Assembly: GCA_964035015.1 (NCBI GenBank)
Contig: OZ036016.1
Span: forward strand, 1,056,201-1,120,200
Length of the DNA stretch: 64,000 bases
From: Corallium rubrum
Taxonomy: Eukaryota; Cnidaria; Anthozoa; Scleralcyonacea; Coralliidae
Direction: 5' to 3'
This document shows, piece after piece, positions 54,886 through 64,000 of this stretch (position 1 is its first letter; each line of letters starts with the position of its first letter). The translations under genes and the position numbers were made by a program. The notes beneath the pieces were generated by a model. It saw only the letters and a list, made by a program, of their open reading frames with translations. It was not told the origin of the DNA and made no database searches.

Positions 54886-54989
54886 GGGGAGAGACGCCTG
54901 CGAGATCTTGTGTCGATTTCTTGGCAATCTAGGCGATTTCTAGGCAGCTCAAATTTAACGCTTCTAAGCCTGCAATTTATCCGCCAAAG

Positions 54990-55068
54990 ATGGCGACCAT
55001 GGAGAAAGACGATTCGTTGGATTTAATAGAAGACCTGGAAGAATCGTCTGATGAGTTAACTCTGTCGG
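54990..55068 (+). CDS. Candidate first coding exon, acidic peptide
   Basis: ATG at 54990 in a good context (CCAAAGATGGCG) begins MATMEKDDSLDLIEDLEESS and runs 26 codons to a consensus donor G/GTAAGTGC at 55069 (phase 1). The upstream 100 bp is relatively GC-rich compared with the surroundings. No downstream exon could be assigned and no family is recognised. An alternative is chance, but start context plus consensus donor make an exon plausible. Confidence 0.5.
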
Positions 55069-55400
55069 GTAAGTGCATCATTAAAGCCTTCATTGTATTC
55101 TATTATCGCCATCTTGAAACATAATCTGACAGACGTCTCCTCTTCCTTCCACTTCCCTCCTTCCTTTGCGCGCTCATTCGGATGCTGAGACTCGCGCGAG
55201 GCAGATCATACGACGTTCGCTGATTAGCTTCTTCCGTTGATGGTATCATTTTTGGACGTTATATTGAAACTATTTCTCTAAAAACTTGATTTTAATTAAA
55301 GGTAAGCTACATAGAAAATAATTTATAAAGGGGGTCGAATTTATTACGATGAAAATCGAAAACGTGGCGAGTCTGGACCTATTTGGTGATTTACGCAGTT
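55069..55400. other. Start of the putative intron; nothing recognised
   Basis: No further coding or repeat signal. Confidence 0.4.
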
Positions 55401-55885
55401 AGATTTATGTGTGGGTGGTACGTTAACTCATAATATTACTTTAACTAGATCTCATATATGCAAAACTATCGCTTAATAGGAAACACAGTGGAACATAGGA
55501 CTATAAACCAGCAACCTTGGCTCAGTGGTTTAAGAGCGTCTAACTATAGTCATTAGAAAGTAACAGGTTCGATCCCTGTCTGGGGCTCAGGAACATTTTC
55601 TGAATATTTGAGTTTGACGAACGTCTACCAAACGTCTGTTATATTAAACCAAGCTCGGAAACGTACCACGTACACTACATGCGTGTATGTACGTACGACT
55701 CATCATATCACTTGAACTGCGTCTTATATGTGCAAACGCTTAGCACTTAGGAAGCACGCCAACTATGAGTTTGCAACCTTGACTCTCCATATGAGCCTCA
55801 GTAGTTCAATGGTAAGAGTGTGTTGATATGAGAAGGTTGCAGGTTCCATCTTTGTCTAGAGTGTTAATATAAAGCATACTTTCAC
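55400..55885 (+). repeat. Two tandem SINE-like units with tRNA-like parts
   Basis: Unit 1 (about 55420-55620) and unit 2 (about 55700-55885) share ATATGCAAA-CGCTTA, a GCAACCTTG block and a tRNA-like stretch. Unit 1 has GGCTCAGTGGTTTAAGAGCG and AGGTTCGATCCCTGTC (A and B box, 55516-55586). Unit 2 has CCTCAGTAGTTCAATGGTAA and AGGTTCCATCTTTGTC, more decayed. Anticodon arms are imperfect. Confidence 0.55.
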
Positions 55886-56610
55886 TTCTCAAACTTAATA
55901 CTTTGTTTTAAACGAGATTTGTGTCAAATCTCTATGAAACAAGACGCCTGATCAAGCGTTAACACCGCCTACTGAGTTCTCTGCGTATAACAATAGAATT
56001 GTAGGAAGACTAGAGCCTGATTAAGCTACATGGTCACACACAACTACTGATTCTTCCGCAGCTGATTTAAAATGCATCTGATATCCTGATCTAAACTTGA
56101 TCCAAAAGTGCGAGTGTAATGTTGAACGTCATATGATTGGTATTATATATTTAAATAACGTCAGATATATGATACGTATGTTAACGGCGCCAGAAAGATT
56201 ATTTTGTAATTTATTTCTCAGTGAATGGCGCTGTATCGTGTTCACTCCTTTTGAAGTAGTCAATAATCGTGCGGACCAAATGATTTAAAAGCAGCTACTT
56301 ACAAGAATCTATAATTTAATATAAAATGAATCACTGGATACATGTTAAGGTCAATCACGTTAACCAAAACAATATTGTTTCTCTTCTCAATCGTTTATTG
56401 GTTTCCCACACAATTTCTTTTCTTTAGACTACATTGACTTGTTGCAGTCGTTAAGATCTAACGCTAACATTTCAAGCGAATGATATTGATGGATATAGAC
56501 TATCAACAAAATCGAATGATTTAGATCACAGACATATAGCTTTATTATCGTCATTCGATCCTGTGTTGTTATTGCATCTGGTTAATTAAAGCCATAAGGT
56601 AATATTTATC
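55886..56610. other. No gene seen
   Basis: AT-rich; one open frame at 56097-56288 with no recognisable domain. Confidence 0.45.
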
Positions 56611-56754
56611 AATTATTGGACGAGTCGGAGCAAAATATCATGATTTGTCAGTGGCGAGCTACTAGTTATTTGCCGATGCCGAAGGCAGAGGCAAATAACT
56701 AGTAGCGAGACACTGACAAATCATGATATTTTGCGATAGACGAGTTCAATAATT
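56611..56754. repeat. 144-bp hairpin with GCCGAAGGCAGAGGC loop
   Basis: AATTATTGGACGAGTCGGAG, CAAAATATCATGATTTGTCA and CTACTAGTTATTTGCC pair with the downstream inverse ending GAGTTCAATAATT. The loop region is GATGCCGAAGGCA. A hairpin with a similar GCCTTTGGCTTTGGC loop is at 62010-62160. Confidence 0.82.
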
Positions 56755-58145
56755 GATTTATCATTCATAAAATAGTTAAAAATTTGAAATGCCTGAAGTA
56801 AGAGATCGCCACTCTTCTCTCTGTCTTCGGCATACTAAAATCTTCGTAAAACTTACTTTTTGTTGGCACGAGTCTTGCTTTTTATCTCACTAAAACTTCC
56901 TTTTCACTATTTCTTTTCTGAAGTACATTGTCGTTAAGGGTGCTTCCAAATACTCTCGATTATTTCCTGGGATAGCTGAAGAACTAGCCGCCATGTTTAC
57001 GAAAATTATTTGCCGTCAGCAGCGTTATCGCTAGTGCGCATGCTCATAAAATTATTTGCAGCAGAAAATTATTTGCACTCAGTTATTTGCAGGTAAATTA
57101 ACCAATCAGAATGCGGGATAGAAACGAAATGAATGATAATTCAATTTATTATACGGCAGCAGCGCTGAGAGGTCCGAATACGGAAATCCTGTAATTTGAT
57201 TGGTTCATAAGCGGTATCCGCCCGCTCAGAGCGGAAGCTGCCGTTCGGGACCGTAAGTTAATTTTATAAACAAAATGGCAGTCATGTCAGTATATCGGCA
57301 ACAAGATGGATTACAATTTCAGAACTACTCATTGTTGAAATATATCGTGCAGGTATATTGTTAGAAATTTTATAAGCTTTCATTTGATGTATAGTTCGAG
57401 TTCCCACGTTTTGTGAACGTTTTTAAAATGTCCAAAACGTTCGTAACATTGTTCGTAATAATATAACATTTACTTGTCACAAGTATTAGAATTTCAGATG
57501 ATTTTTTATTCAACAACTTAACGTACGATCTTGAGCAATATGTCAAACAAAAGCAATTGAAAAATACTATTTGGGGTAGAAAGTTCAGCATTCTAACTCA
57601 ACGGAAAGTACTTTAAAAATGGGAAAATGCCTGCCATTTAGTACAGACCTCACGCTCGGTCAATAAGTGGTTAAGCTTAGACGAAATAGCGCTACTGACC
57701 ATGCAGTTTAATGTAAGATATGCGCCACGCCGCTGTATACCAACGTTTATCTCAGGTCCGTGAAAAGTGAAAACCGAACACTTAAGTGGGACGGGAGTTC
57801 ATTACGCAAAGTTGACTTAATCGGATACGCACACAAATTACAAATAGGCGAAATAGGTAAGAATCCGTGGCAGTTAATCATCGACACTATAGACCCTTTC
57901 AATAAGTATACAATACGTAATTTTCACCCTGTGACGTTAATTTCTTTTCAATTTTTCTTTTGAGTTCTTTTCAATTTCGTTTATTGTCTTAGCTTTTGTA
58001 TATTTTCAATAGCACTGCTTCGTGTTTTATGCTGGGCTCTTATATTCATCGATAGATTCCGCTTTCTGCCTGGTCAGTCTATAGCAAATATTCTGAAGAA
58101 TTGAAAAGGCTGAAAATGACGCGCTCTTCACTTATTAATTAACAC
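56755..58145. other. No gene seen
   Basis: TTATTTGCAGCAGAAAATTA and TTATTTGCACTCAG near 57045 echo the arm of the preceding hairpin, so the hairpin may be one end of a larger repeat. Open frames at 57370-57591 and 57760-57963 show no domain. Confidence 0.4.
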
Positions 58146-58578
58146 TCTGAGGACTGGACCTCTGCTGAATAAAATCGTCTGGCGTTAGCCAGAATAAAGT
58201 ACTAAAAACTCGTCTTCAGGCTTCAAAGTGTTAAAGAGATAGGTTTTAACAGTTTGAGGCCTTCACCTCTTCCTGTGCTGAATAAAATCTTCAGACGTTA
58301 GCAAGAATAAGATACGAAAGACTCGTCTTCAGGTTTCAAAGTGTTAAAGAGATAGGTTTTAACAGTTTGAGGCCTTCACCTCTTCCTGTGCTGAATAAAA
58401 TCTTCTGGCGTTAGCAAGAATAAGATACGAAAGACTCGTCTTCAGGCTTCAAAGTGTTAAAGAGATAGGTTTTAACAGTTTGAGGCCTTCACCTCTTCCT
58501 GTGCTGAATAAAATCTTCTGGCGTTAGCCAGAATAAGATACGAAAGACTCGTCTTCAGGCTTCAAAGTGTTAAAAGGG
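58146..58578 (+). repeat. 113-bp tandem repeat, nearly four units
   Basis: GCTGAATAAAATCTTCTGGC, GTTAGCAAGAATAAGATACG and CTCGTCTTCAGGCTTCAAAG recur with starts at 58164, 58277, 58390 and 58503, an exact 113-bp period. Inner units are almost identical; the first differs more. A single related unit lies at about 54224-54260. Confidence 0.93.
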
Positions 58579-59099
58579 TCTATAATAGAGAGGTGAAGGC
58601 GCGCAAGCAAAAGTGGGAGTGGGCCCAGATCAGAGGCGCGTGCCGTGGACGATGAAAAGACGGAAATGAGAAAAGGAGAAGATATTCTCAGCGTTAACTT
58701 CTACGACATAATGGTATGTTTTCTATGTTTATAACAGTTTGTCTTTTGAGATCCGTGATAAACGTTTTCTGGTATAACGTTTGTTTATTTGCGTAAACCA
58801 GAAAATTCTGTTCTTGAGTTACAATAAAGGCACCACACAACTAAGCACTAATCCTAGGTATGCCATTAGTCATTTTGACCATTCACGCATTTAAGTTACT
58901 CTGATATTGCGGAGTTTGGGTGCCATGTTGACATAATCTATCAGAGGCTCATTTCCTTTCCCTCTTCCCATCATTCCTTGCGACGCCTTCCTCTCTGAGC
59001 CTCTGCAGGAGAGAGTATAGTCATTGACAAGTACCTACGCGGAGAAACTACACAACAAAATGTTACTGACATGCAGGTTTTTACTGTGTGATTGAATCG
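58579..59099. other. Possible exon, otherwise nothing
   Basis: A frame around 58635-58709 (DDEKTEMRKGEDILSVNFYD) ends at GTATGTTT, a usable donor. There is no clear acceptor or homologue, so it is not called as a gene. Confidence 0.3.
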
Positions 59100-59425
59100 T
59101 GCTTTGAATTTGAATTTATTAAATTTGCCACTTAACGTGTGGCAGGAGAGAGGAACAGAACTTTCATCCCAATTGACACCAAACTCCTATGTGTAGACAA
59201 CTAAGACCTAGGTGTTGATTTTCCGGAGGGAGGAAAACCGAAGAACCCGGCGAAAAACCCTCGGAGCACAGAAGAGACCAACTAAACTCTACTCACATAA
59301 GTCCCAAGCTGGTGGAGTACGGAGTTATATTCCCAAACGGTCACCCATCCAAGTACTAACCCCGTCCGACCGGACTTAACTATTGGTGAGAGGCAGCGCC
59401 CTAACAGCACACGCCACCCATTCAA
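59100..59425 (-). mobile_element. 5S rRNA-derived SINE (SINE3 type)
   Basis: On the minus strand GACGGGGTTAGTACTTGGAT, GGGTGACCGTTTGGGAATA (59388-59330) matches the internal control region of 5S rRNA. A SINE body containing GAGGGTTTTTCGCCGGGTTC and CGGTTTTCCTCCC follows, then an AT-rich 3' end near 59100 (AATAAATTCAAATTC). The 5' third of 5S rRNA is degenerate, so this is a SINE promoter head and not a 5S gene. Confidence 0.78.
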
Positions 59426-60702
59426 CGCTTTTGTTTATTATTAGTATCAATAACTAGTGAACTATTACAAATCTAGCATTCTGATTGGCTGAGCTGCTTA
59501 TAGACCACTATAGTAGTGTTATCCAATGACATACCTTATAACTGGAATATTCCTCACCTGACCGGTCAGAAGCCAAGATACATTCACGCCGCAAGCAAAA
59601 CCTAGAAAGGCTAACAAAGTCAAGCTAACATGGTGTCTGCATTTTTATGTGAGTGAGGAAAATATTGGCACTAAAGTAATGGAAAATTATTCAGTTTGAC
59701 ATTTTCAAATGAGGAAATGAATTCGCTTATCCCTTTCGAGTATATCTACACCAAATTTGAAGCAAAGTAATTACAACGTCATTTTTTGTGAGCGATTGTT
59801 TGCCATATGCTATCGAATTACTCTACATTTTGTATGGGGAGCCTTCTACAAACAAAAAGATAAAACTATTTGAAAATTCTTAATAATGTTTGATAAGACT
59901 TCTTTACATTAAAGAAACGTTGTTTATAGTTGATACTAAAAGGATTAGACCATTCATTTTCTACGAACAGAAAGTCAAGTCAGTTTCGCCTCGTTGACTA
60001 TCAGCTCAAAGAAAACTCAGGCTCCTCTAACTGTTAATTATACATTTGTTCGTGCAGTTATAAGTATTTTGAGCATATTCATAGTCATGATCGACATTTG
60101 CCAGCCACGTCACTTATCAATTACTAAGTCAAAAATTTACTTGGTAGAAACAAGAAACTTCGTAGAGCCAAATTTTGTATCTATTTACGGTGGGTTGGCA
60201 TGCTGTTAGTTGGCGAAGCAGCATCGAACCTGTTTTGTATCGACGGACAAATCACTCCAAAAAAATCTCGTACACCTTTAAGAATCCGGAAAAAAAATCT
60301 CAAAATATCCGGAAAAATCAAAAAAATTCGAAAAAGAACTCAGAAAGCTAAGATATTAAAAAAAAATCTTATAAAAATCCAAAGGGATTTTGAAAATTCA
60401 AAAAATCTCGTGCTCCTTTTTGGGAGCAGTTCGCCCGTTGTTTTGTATTGTGAATTCATTAACATGGTGAGAAGATAAGGCAGTTTTGTAAGGTATTGGG
60501 CAACTGGTTGATATGCAGTATCAGCTGTGTCAATGATGGATCAAAACATTAATAGATTGTGAAAGTCTTTGTATCAATTTTGTTTTTTCTCTTCTTTTTC
60601 AGTCTTCTGTCTCGATGTATACATGGTTTGACCTCAGTACATGATGTTCACCAATAATCTGTTTTACAATGACTTTAAATGGCTGACATAATGGTAATTT
60701 GG
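59426..60702. other. No gene seen
   Basis: ATGGTGTCTGCATTTTTATG followed by GTGAGTGAGG at 59629-59660 looks like a very short start exon but is unsupported. Lys-rich open frames at 60200-60478 come from A-rich sequence. AT-rich throughout. Confidence 0.4.
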
Positions 60703-61181
60703 TTTAAAGTTCCTATGAAACGAAAATTAAGTTTGTCTTATTTAAGAAAACACTTAAAATGACAGGGTGACATTTTTTTTGCAGTTTTTCATTTCCTTCC
60801 TTTGTTGTTGAGATATTTCAGTTTGTTTAATATACAAAATATACAACTTGACGTCACATGCGCATAATGAGTTTTTTGAGGATGTTATACATATATTTGC
60901 TATTATTAAACCAAATTAACTCAAAGGAAGCGTTTTTCTTCCAAAAAAGCAAACATGATTTTCAAGTGATTATATTTGATAATAGCGAAGATACATAACC
61001 TTGTCCAATAAGTCATTATGCACATGTGATTTCAAGATGTTTAAATTTCATATCAAACAAACTCATAAAATATCTCAAGAACGAAGCAAGGAATTGAAAA
61101 ACTTCAAAAGATGTTACTTTGTCATCTTAAGTGTTCTTTCAAATAGGATAGACTTAATATTTGTTTTAAAGACACTTTATT
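60703..61181. mobile_element. About 480-bp MITE with long TIRs
   Basis: TTTAAAGTTCCTATGAAACG, AAATTAAGTTTGTCTTATTT and TTGAGATATTTCAGTTTGTTT on the left are mirrored by TCAAACAAACTCATAAAATA, GGATAGACTTAATATTTG and TTTTAAAGACAC on the right. GACGTCACATGCGCATAATG is shared with the relic at 16375-16700. Confidence 0.72.
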
Positions 61182-61281
61182 AATTACCTTTCAATTCTTT
61201 CAAAAAAAATTTCAATTCATTTTATATCTGAGTTGATTGATATTCTTATATAAATACCTGATCATTTCCCTTTTTTCACAG

Positions 61282-61394
61282 AAAATTTAATACATTTTTA
61301 TTATTATTTTGAAAATCTAGAAAGTTTAGACCGATTCTAACAAATGGCATCAGCTCAAGAAACAAATGGTTCTCAGGAATTTCGAGATGGACTA
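61282..61394 (+). CDS. Candidate first coding exon of a third TPR-CHAT paralogue
   Basis: A pyrimidine-rich acceptor (CCCTTTTTTCACAG, ending 61281) opens a 62-base leader. ATG at 61344 starts MASAQETNGSQEFRDGL, and donor GTAAGTAACT follows at 61395 in phase 0. Exon architecture, leader words (GTTTAGACCGATTCTAACAA against GGTCTTACCAATATACAA), the MAS start and the donor GTAAGTAACT all match the first exon at 31971-32046. No TPR exon follows before the window ends, so it would be more than 2.6 kb away or lost. Confidence 0.5.
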
Positions 61395-62009
61395 GTAAGT
61401 AACTATTAAGAGCAGATTTGTTTCTATATCACGTATTTCCGATGAAAAGCTTAAAACTCTAGAACTTTTTGGCATACCACCCAAAAGCTCTTTATTTTAG
61501 CATTTTTACACATAATTATGAGGGTAGGTATGCTACAAAAAATGCTGAATCCGTCATATTTATATTGATCAATGCAAAATTTGCTTGTGTTCAAATAACA
61601 TTTTCTTTTCGGCATATTACTCAAAATTTATTTCTTTTAGCTATAGCATTATTGTGTAGCTCATACAGCCAGCAAACTTTCTAAGTACATGTATGTGGGG
61701 GTAGAGACATATTAAAAGATAAAAAATATTCTATAATTGCATGTATTGCTCGCGTGAAAACAAACACATGGCGGTGGCAGAATCACGAAACACGAATTTG
61801 AAAAGAAAAAACTCTTTAAAAGAAAATTTAGAAATGAATTTCATCGTCACTTTGGTACATATTTATCACACGTTCACGTTTATTTTAGTATTGAAACGTT
61901 GCTGACATTCTAAAACTTTAATTTTCTGCACTGTCGCTTTGTTGTTTTTAAAAACGAACTAGTTCTTTGTTGTTAGAAGATGCACATCCTTTCAGTTTGC
62001 TGTATAATA
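61395..62009. other. No gene seen
   Basis: AT-rich; the open frame at 61469-61684 shows no domain. Confidence 0.4.
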
Positions 62010-62160
62010 AAACACTCGGTTATGATATCAAGTGTTATCGGTGCGTGATATCAAGAATTATTAAGGTCTCGGTTTGTTTATCTGCCTCAGCCTTTGGCTT
62101 TGGCAGATAATACAAACCTCGACCTTGAATGATACTTCGTGATATCTTCCTCAACCTCTT
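62010..62160. repeat. Imperfect hairpin with GCCTTTGGCTTTGGC loop
   Basis: GATATCAAGTGTTATCGGTG...TCAAGAATTATTAAGGTCTC, GGTTTGTTTATCTGCC pairs with GGCAGATAATACAAACCTCG, ACCTTGAATGATACTTCGTG, ATATC. The design is like 56611-56754, with different arms. Confidence 0.7.
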
Positions 62161-63845
62161 CCAATAATTGATCATTATCATATGGCTAGCAGTACCTGTA
62201 CTGCAGTAGTTCTATTGAAAGTGGTTTAGGATCGTTCGTCGCCTCCGGCTTCATTCTAGTGACGAGTGACGGCAACAAATATAAAATATCCGACAAATGT
62301 CGTAAATCAACGTAGTTTTTTTAAATATATCACAAATAGATGTTTATTCAATACTTTAAATACGTAGTTTCCTACTGCACGAATTATAGTAGGAAAGTAT
62401 ATTCATTACGTCAAATAGCAAGTATTCCCGTGAGAAAGTGTTATTCAAAAAAATATATCACGGTCAGTAAGTCCGCAGCTCAAACTTGAGCATGGAACAA
62501 ATCAACGCTTTACATATCTTTCCAAATATACAATTGCTGAGCGGGCAGCAAACTGGCATCTTGGTCCCGCCGAAATTTCCTGGCCACCTCGGTGGAAGGT
62601 TTTTTCTGGCCTCCCTGATACCAGCTATGGCGCTGGAGTGGCGCGTTGAACGGGAAGAAGTGGGATTAAGACTAATGTATCGTGAATTTTCACCAATCCT
62701 GATTAATCAAAAAGAACAATCATACTACTCTACTTACATTAACAAACCGTTGTAAATACGAATAAGAAGTTATCGATGAGTTACAATAAAGAGCTGTCGT
62801 CTACGACACTGGAACACAGAAGTTTTGTTTGTTTGCGTCAACTAGAAATGAATTCTCATTTACCTCTTGAATATACCTTTACTAACTTGAAACAATCTTC
62901 TACGTTAAGAACCGAATCAACCGCTCCACCCAGAATGGGCTAAGTTCAAATTACTCACGTCACCGAATGCTGGAAGAATCTTGGAGTATTTTGCAATCAT
63001 GTGACCAGCTTTTGCCAGGTCTTCTCTCGCCATTTTGAAAGCAGAGAAGACCCTGGGAACGAGGTTGGTTAACTCGCGTGAGATGCAACAAAAATGCCCT
63101 GTTTTAAGTATCTAAAAATTGTATATTCTCACCAATAGACGGCCGGCCAACCTCGATAAAAGTGTCTCAAAAACAACGTTGATGGCATTTTTTGTTACAA
63201 GCAGGTAACCATGCCAGATAGTATCGGATAGCGTATATTTTGAAGGTGAGGGGAGTTACCAGTCGTAATTTGAGTATATACTAAAATTTGGGGTTTTTTA
63301 AAGACACACTGGGATGAATGGAGTGATGCAAACTATATACGTAGGTGTTTTATTTTGAAAGACTCGCTTCAGAGCGTTATCCAATCAGCGTGCCTCTAGG
63401 TCTGGTCAACCTAATTCGCATAACTCACAATCGTAAACAAACAAGAAATATGGCGTGAAAACACCTAAATATAACACTTCGAAGAAAAGCCACAACAACG
63501 TAAGCTTGCTAAGAATCAGAAATTTATTTGATCTGGTAGATACAGAGAAGTCTCATATTCGCAATGTACTTCGTTTTATTATGGTAATTTGCCGATACCG
63601 CCATGTACTTAATGTTAAAGCTGAGCTTTAATACTATGCAGTACAGTGTTGCTCATGATATATTCAGCACTTTAACTCACCGGCTCAACAGTGCTATCTT
63701 GTGATACACGAATGGTAACCGGCCTAGTCATTTTGATTAATGCCTAAGCTACATTTCTATGGTGGTTACCTGTTTGTAACAAAAAGTTGGCTGCTTGTTG
63801 TGGCTGTTCTTCGAAGTGTTATATATAGGTGAATTTGCGCCATGT
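62161..63845. other. No recognised gene; one foldback copy
   Basis: An 89-codon frame at 62486-62755 (PPKFPGHLGGRFFLASLIPA) has no known domain. A GCCAGGTCTTC...GAAGACCCTGGGAACGAGGT foldback lies at 62990-63073. TGGTAACC words at 63206 and 63712 are near-inverse flanks of CATTTCTATGGTGGTTACC (63752). Confidence 0.4.
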
Positions 63846-64000
63846 TTCTTGTTTGTTTGTTTGTTTGTTTGTTTGTTTGTTTGTTTGTTTGTTTGTTTGT
63901 TTGTTTGTTTGTTTGTTTGTTTGTTTGTTTGTTTGTTTGTTTGTTTGTTTGTTTGTTTGTTTGTTTGTTTGTTTGTTTGTTTGTTTGTTTGTTTGTTTGT
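63846..64000. repeat. (GTTT)n microsatellite at the window edge
   Basis: At least 38 uninterrupted TTTG/GTTT units run to the end of the window, so the true length is unknown. Such tracts often end LINE insertions or break assemblies. Confidence 0.97.

Noticed and set aside
58600..58716. Coding exon ending at GTATGT
   Set aside because: No acceptor, no homologue and no matching downstream exon.
59330..59390. 5S rRNA gene
   Set aside because: Only the internal control region is kept and it is fused to a SINE body; no full 119-121 nt 5S structure.
62486..62755. 89-codon frame as a small protein gene
   Set aside because: No recognisable domain, no clear transcription or splice signals; kept only as a note in the gap entry.

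Overview
The window looks like repeat-dense nuclear DNA of a marine invertebrate, most likely a cnidarian (anthozoan or coral type). This is inferred from AT-rich sequence, GT-AG introns, APE-type LINEs, a pogo transposase, hAT and PIF/Harbinger-like elements with target-site duplications, a 5S rRNA-derived SINE and NPHP3/TTC28-like TPR-CHAT genes, a family expanded in cnidarians. The species cannot be fixed from the sequence alone. No bacterial operon, rRNA operon, convincing functional tRNA or CRISPR array is present.

Layout. 0-3.1 kb: three diverged tandem units, then the broken 3' end of a Gypsy LTR element (integrase, polypurine tract, LTR). 3.8-4.8 kb: a minus-strand relic with a 2A-like motif followed by an OTU protease domain whose catalytic Cys codon reads Gly. 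4.9-16.0 kb: two composite repeats in inverted orientation, each carrying a 41-bp tandem array; their 5.6-kb spacer holds a 318-bp palindrome, a hAT element with a nested MITE, and a pogo element whose transposase gene has lost its DDE core. 16.7-19.3 kb: a second large palindrome, in which one 81-bp module is flipped between arms. 19.3-26.1 kb: minisatellites and nested TIR elements, including a 2.7-kb element flanked by TAA that contains the C-terminus of an RLE-type (R2/HERO-like) retrotransposon. 27.3-31.5 kb: a broken APE-RT LINE, a DIRS-like tyrosine recombinase relic and a truncated LINE tail.

The main host-type gene is a TPR-CHAT gene at 31.97-35.58 kb: a 16-codon first coding exon, a 604-bp intron and one large exon with tandem 40-residue TPRs and a CHAT (caspase-like) domain with its His/Cys dyad. 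A single-base deletion interrupts the TPR array. A heavily damaged paralogue lies at 48.4-52.7 kb, and a first-exon look-alike (ATG, 17 codons, phase-0 GTAAGT donor) lies at 61.3 kb, suggesting a local cluster running past the window. Another candidate first exon of an unrelated gene is at 54.99 kb.

Between the two TPR-CHAT copies sits an apparently coding-intact LINE on the minus strand (36.1-40.7 kb). ORF1 (SAP, coiled coil, SGNH esterase) and ORF2 (APE endonuclease plus RT) lie in one frame, separated by one TGA, and no AUG precedes the endonuclease. The rest of 41-64 kb is mostly short TIR hairpins, tandem repeats (about 85-105 bp and 113 bp units), tRNA-like and 5S-derived SINE sequence, another hAT element with a perfect 8-bp duplication, and microsatellites.
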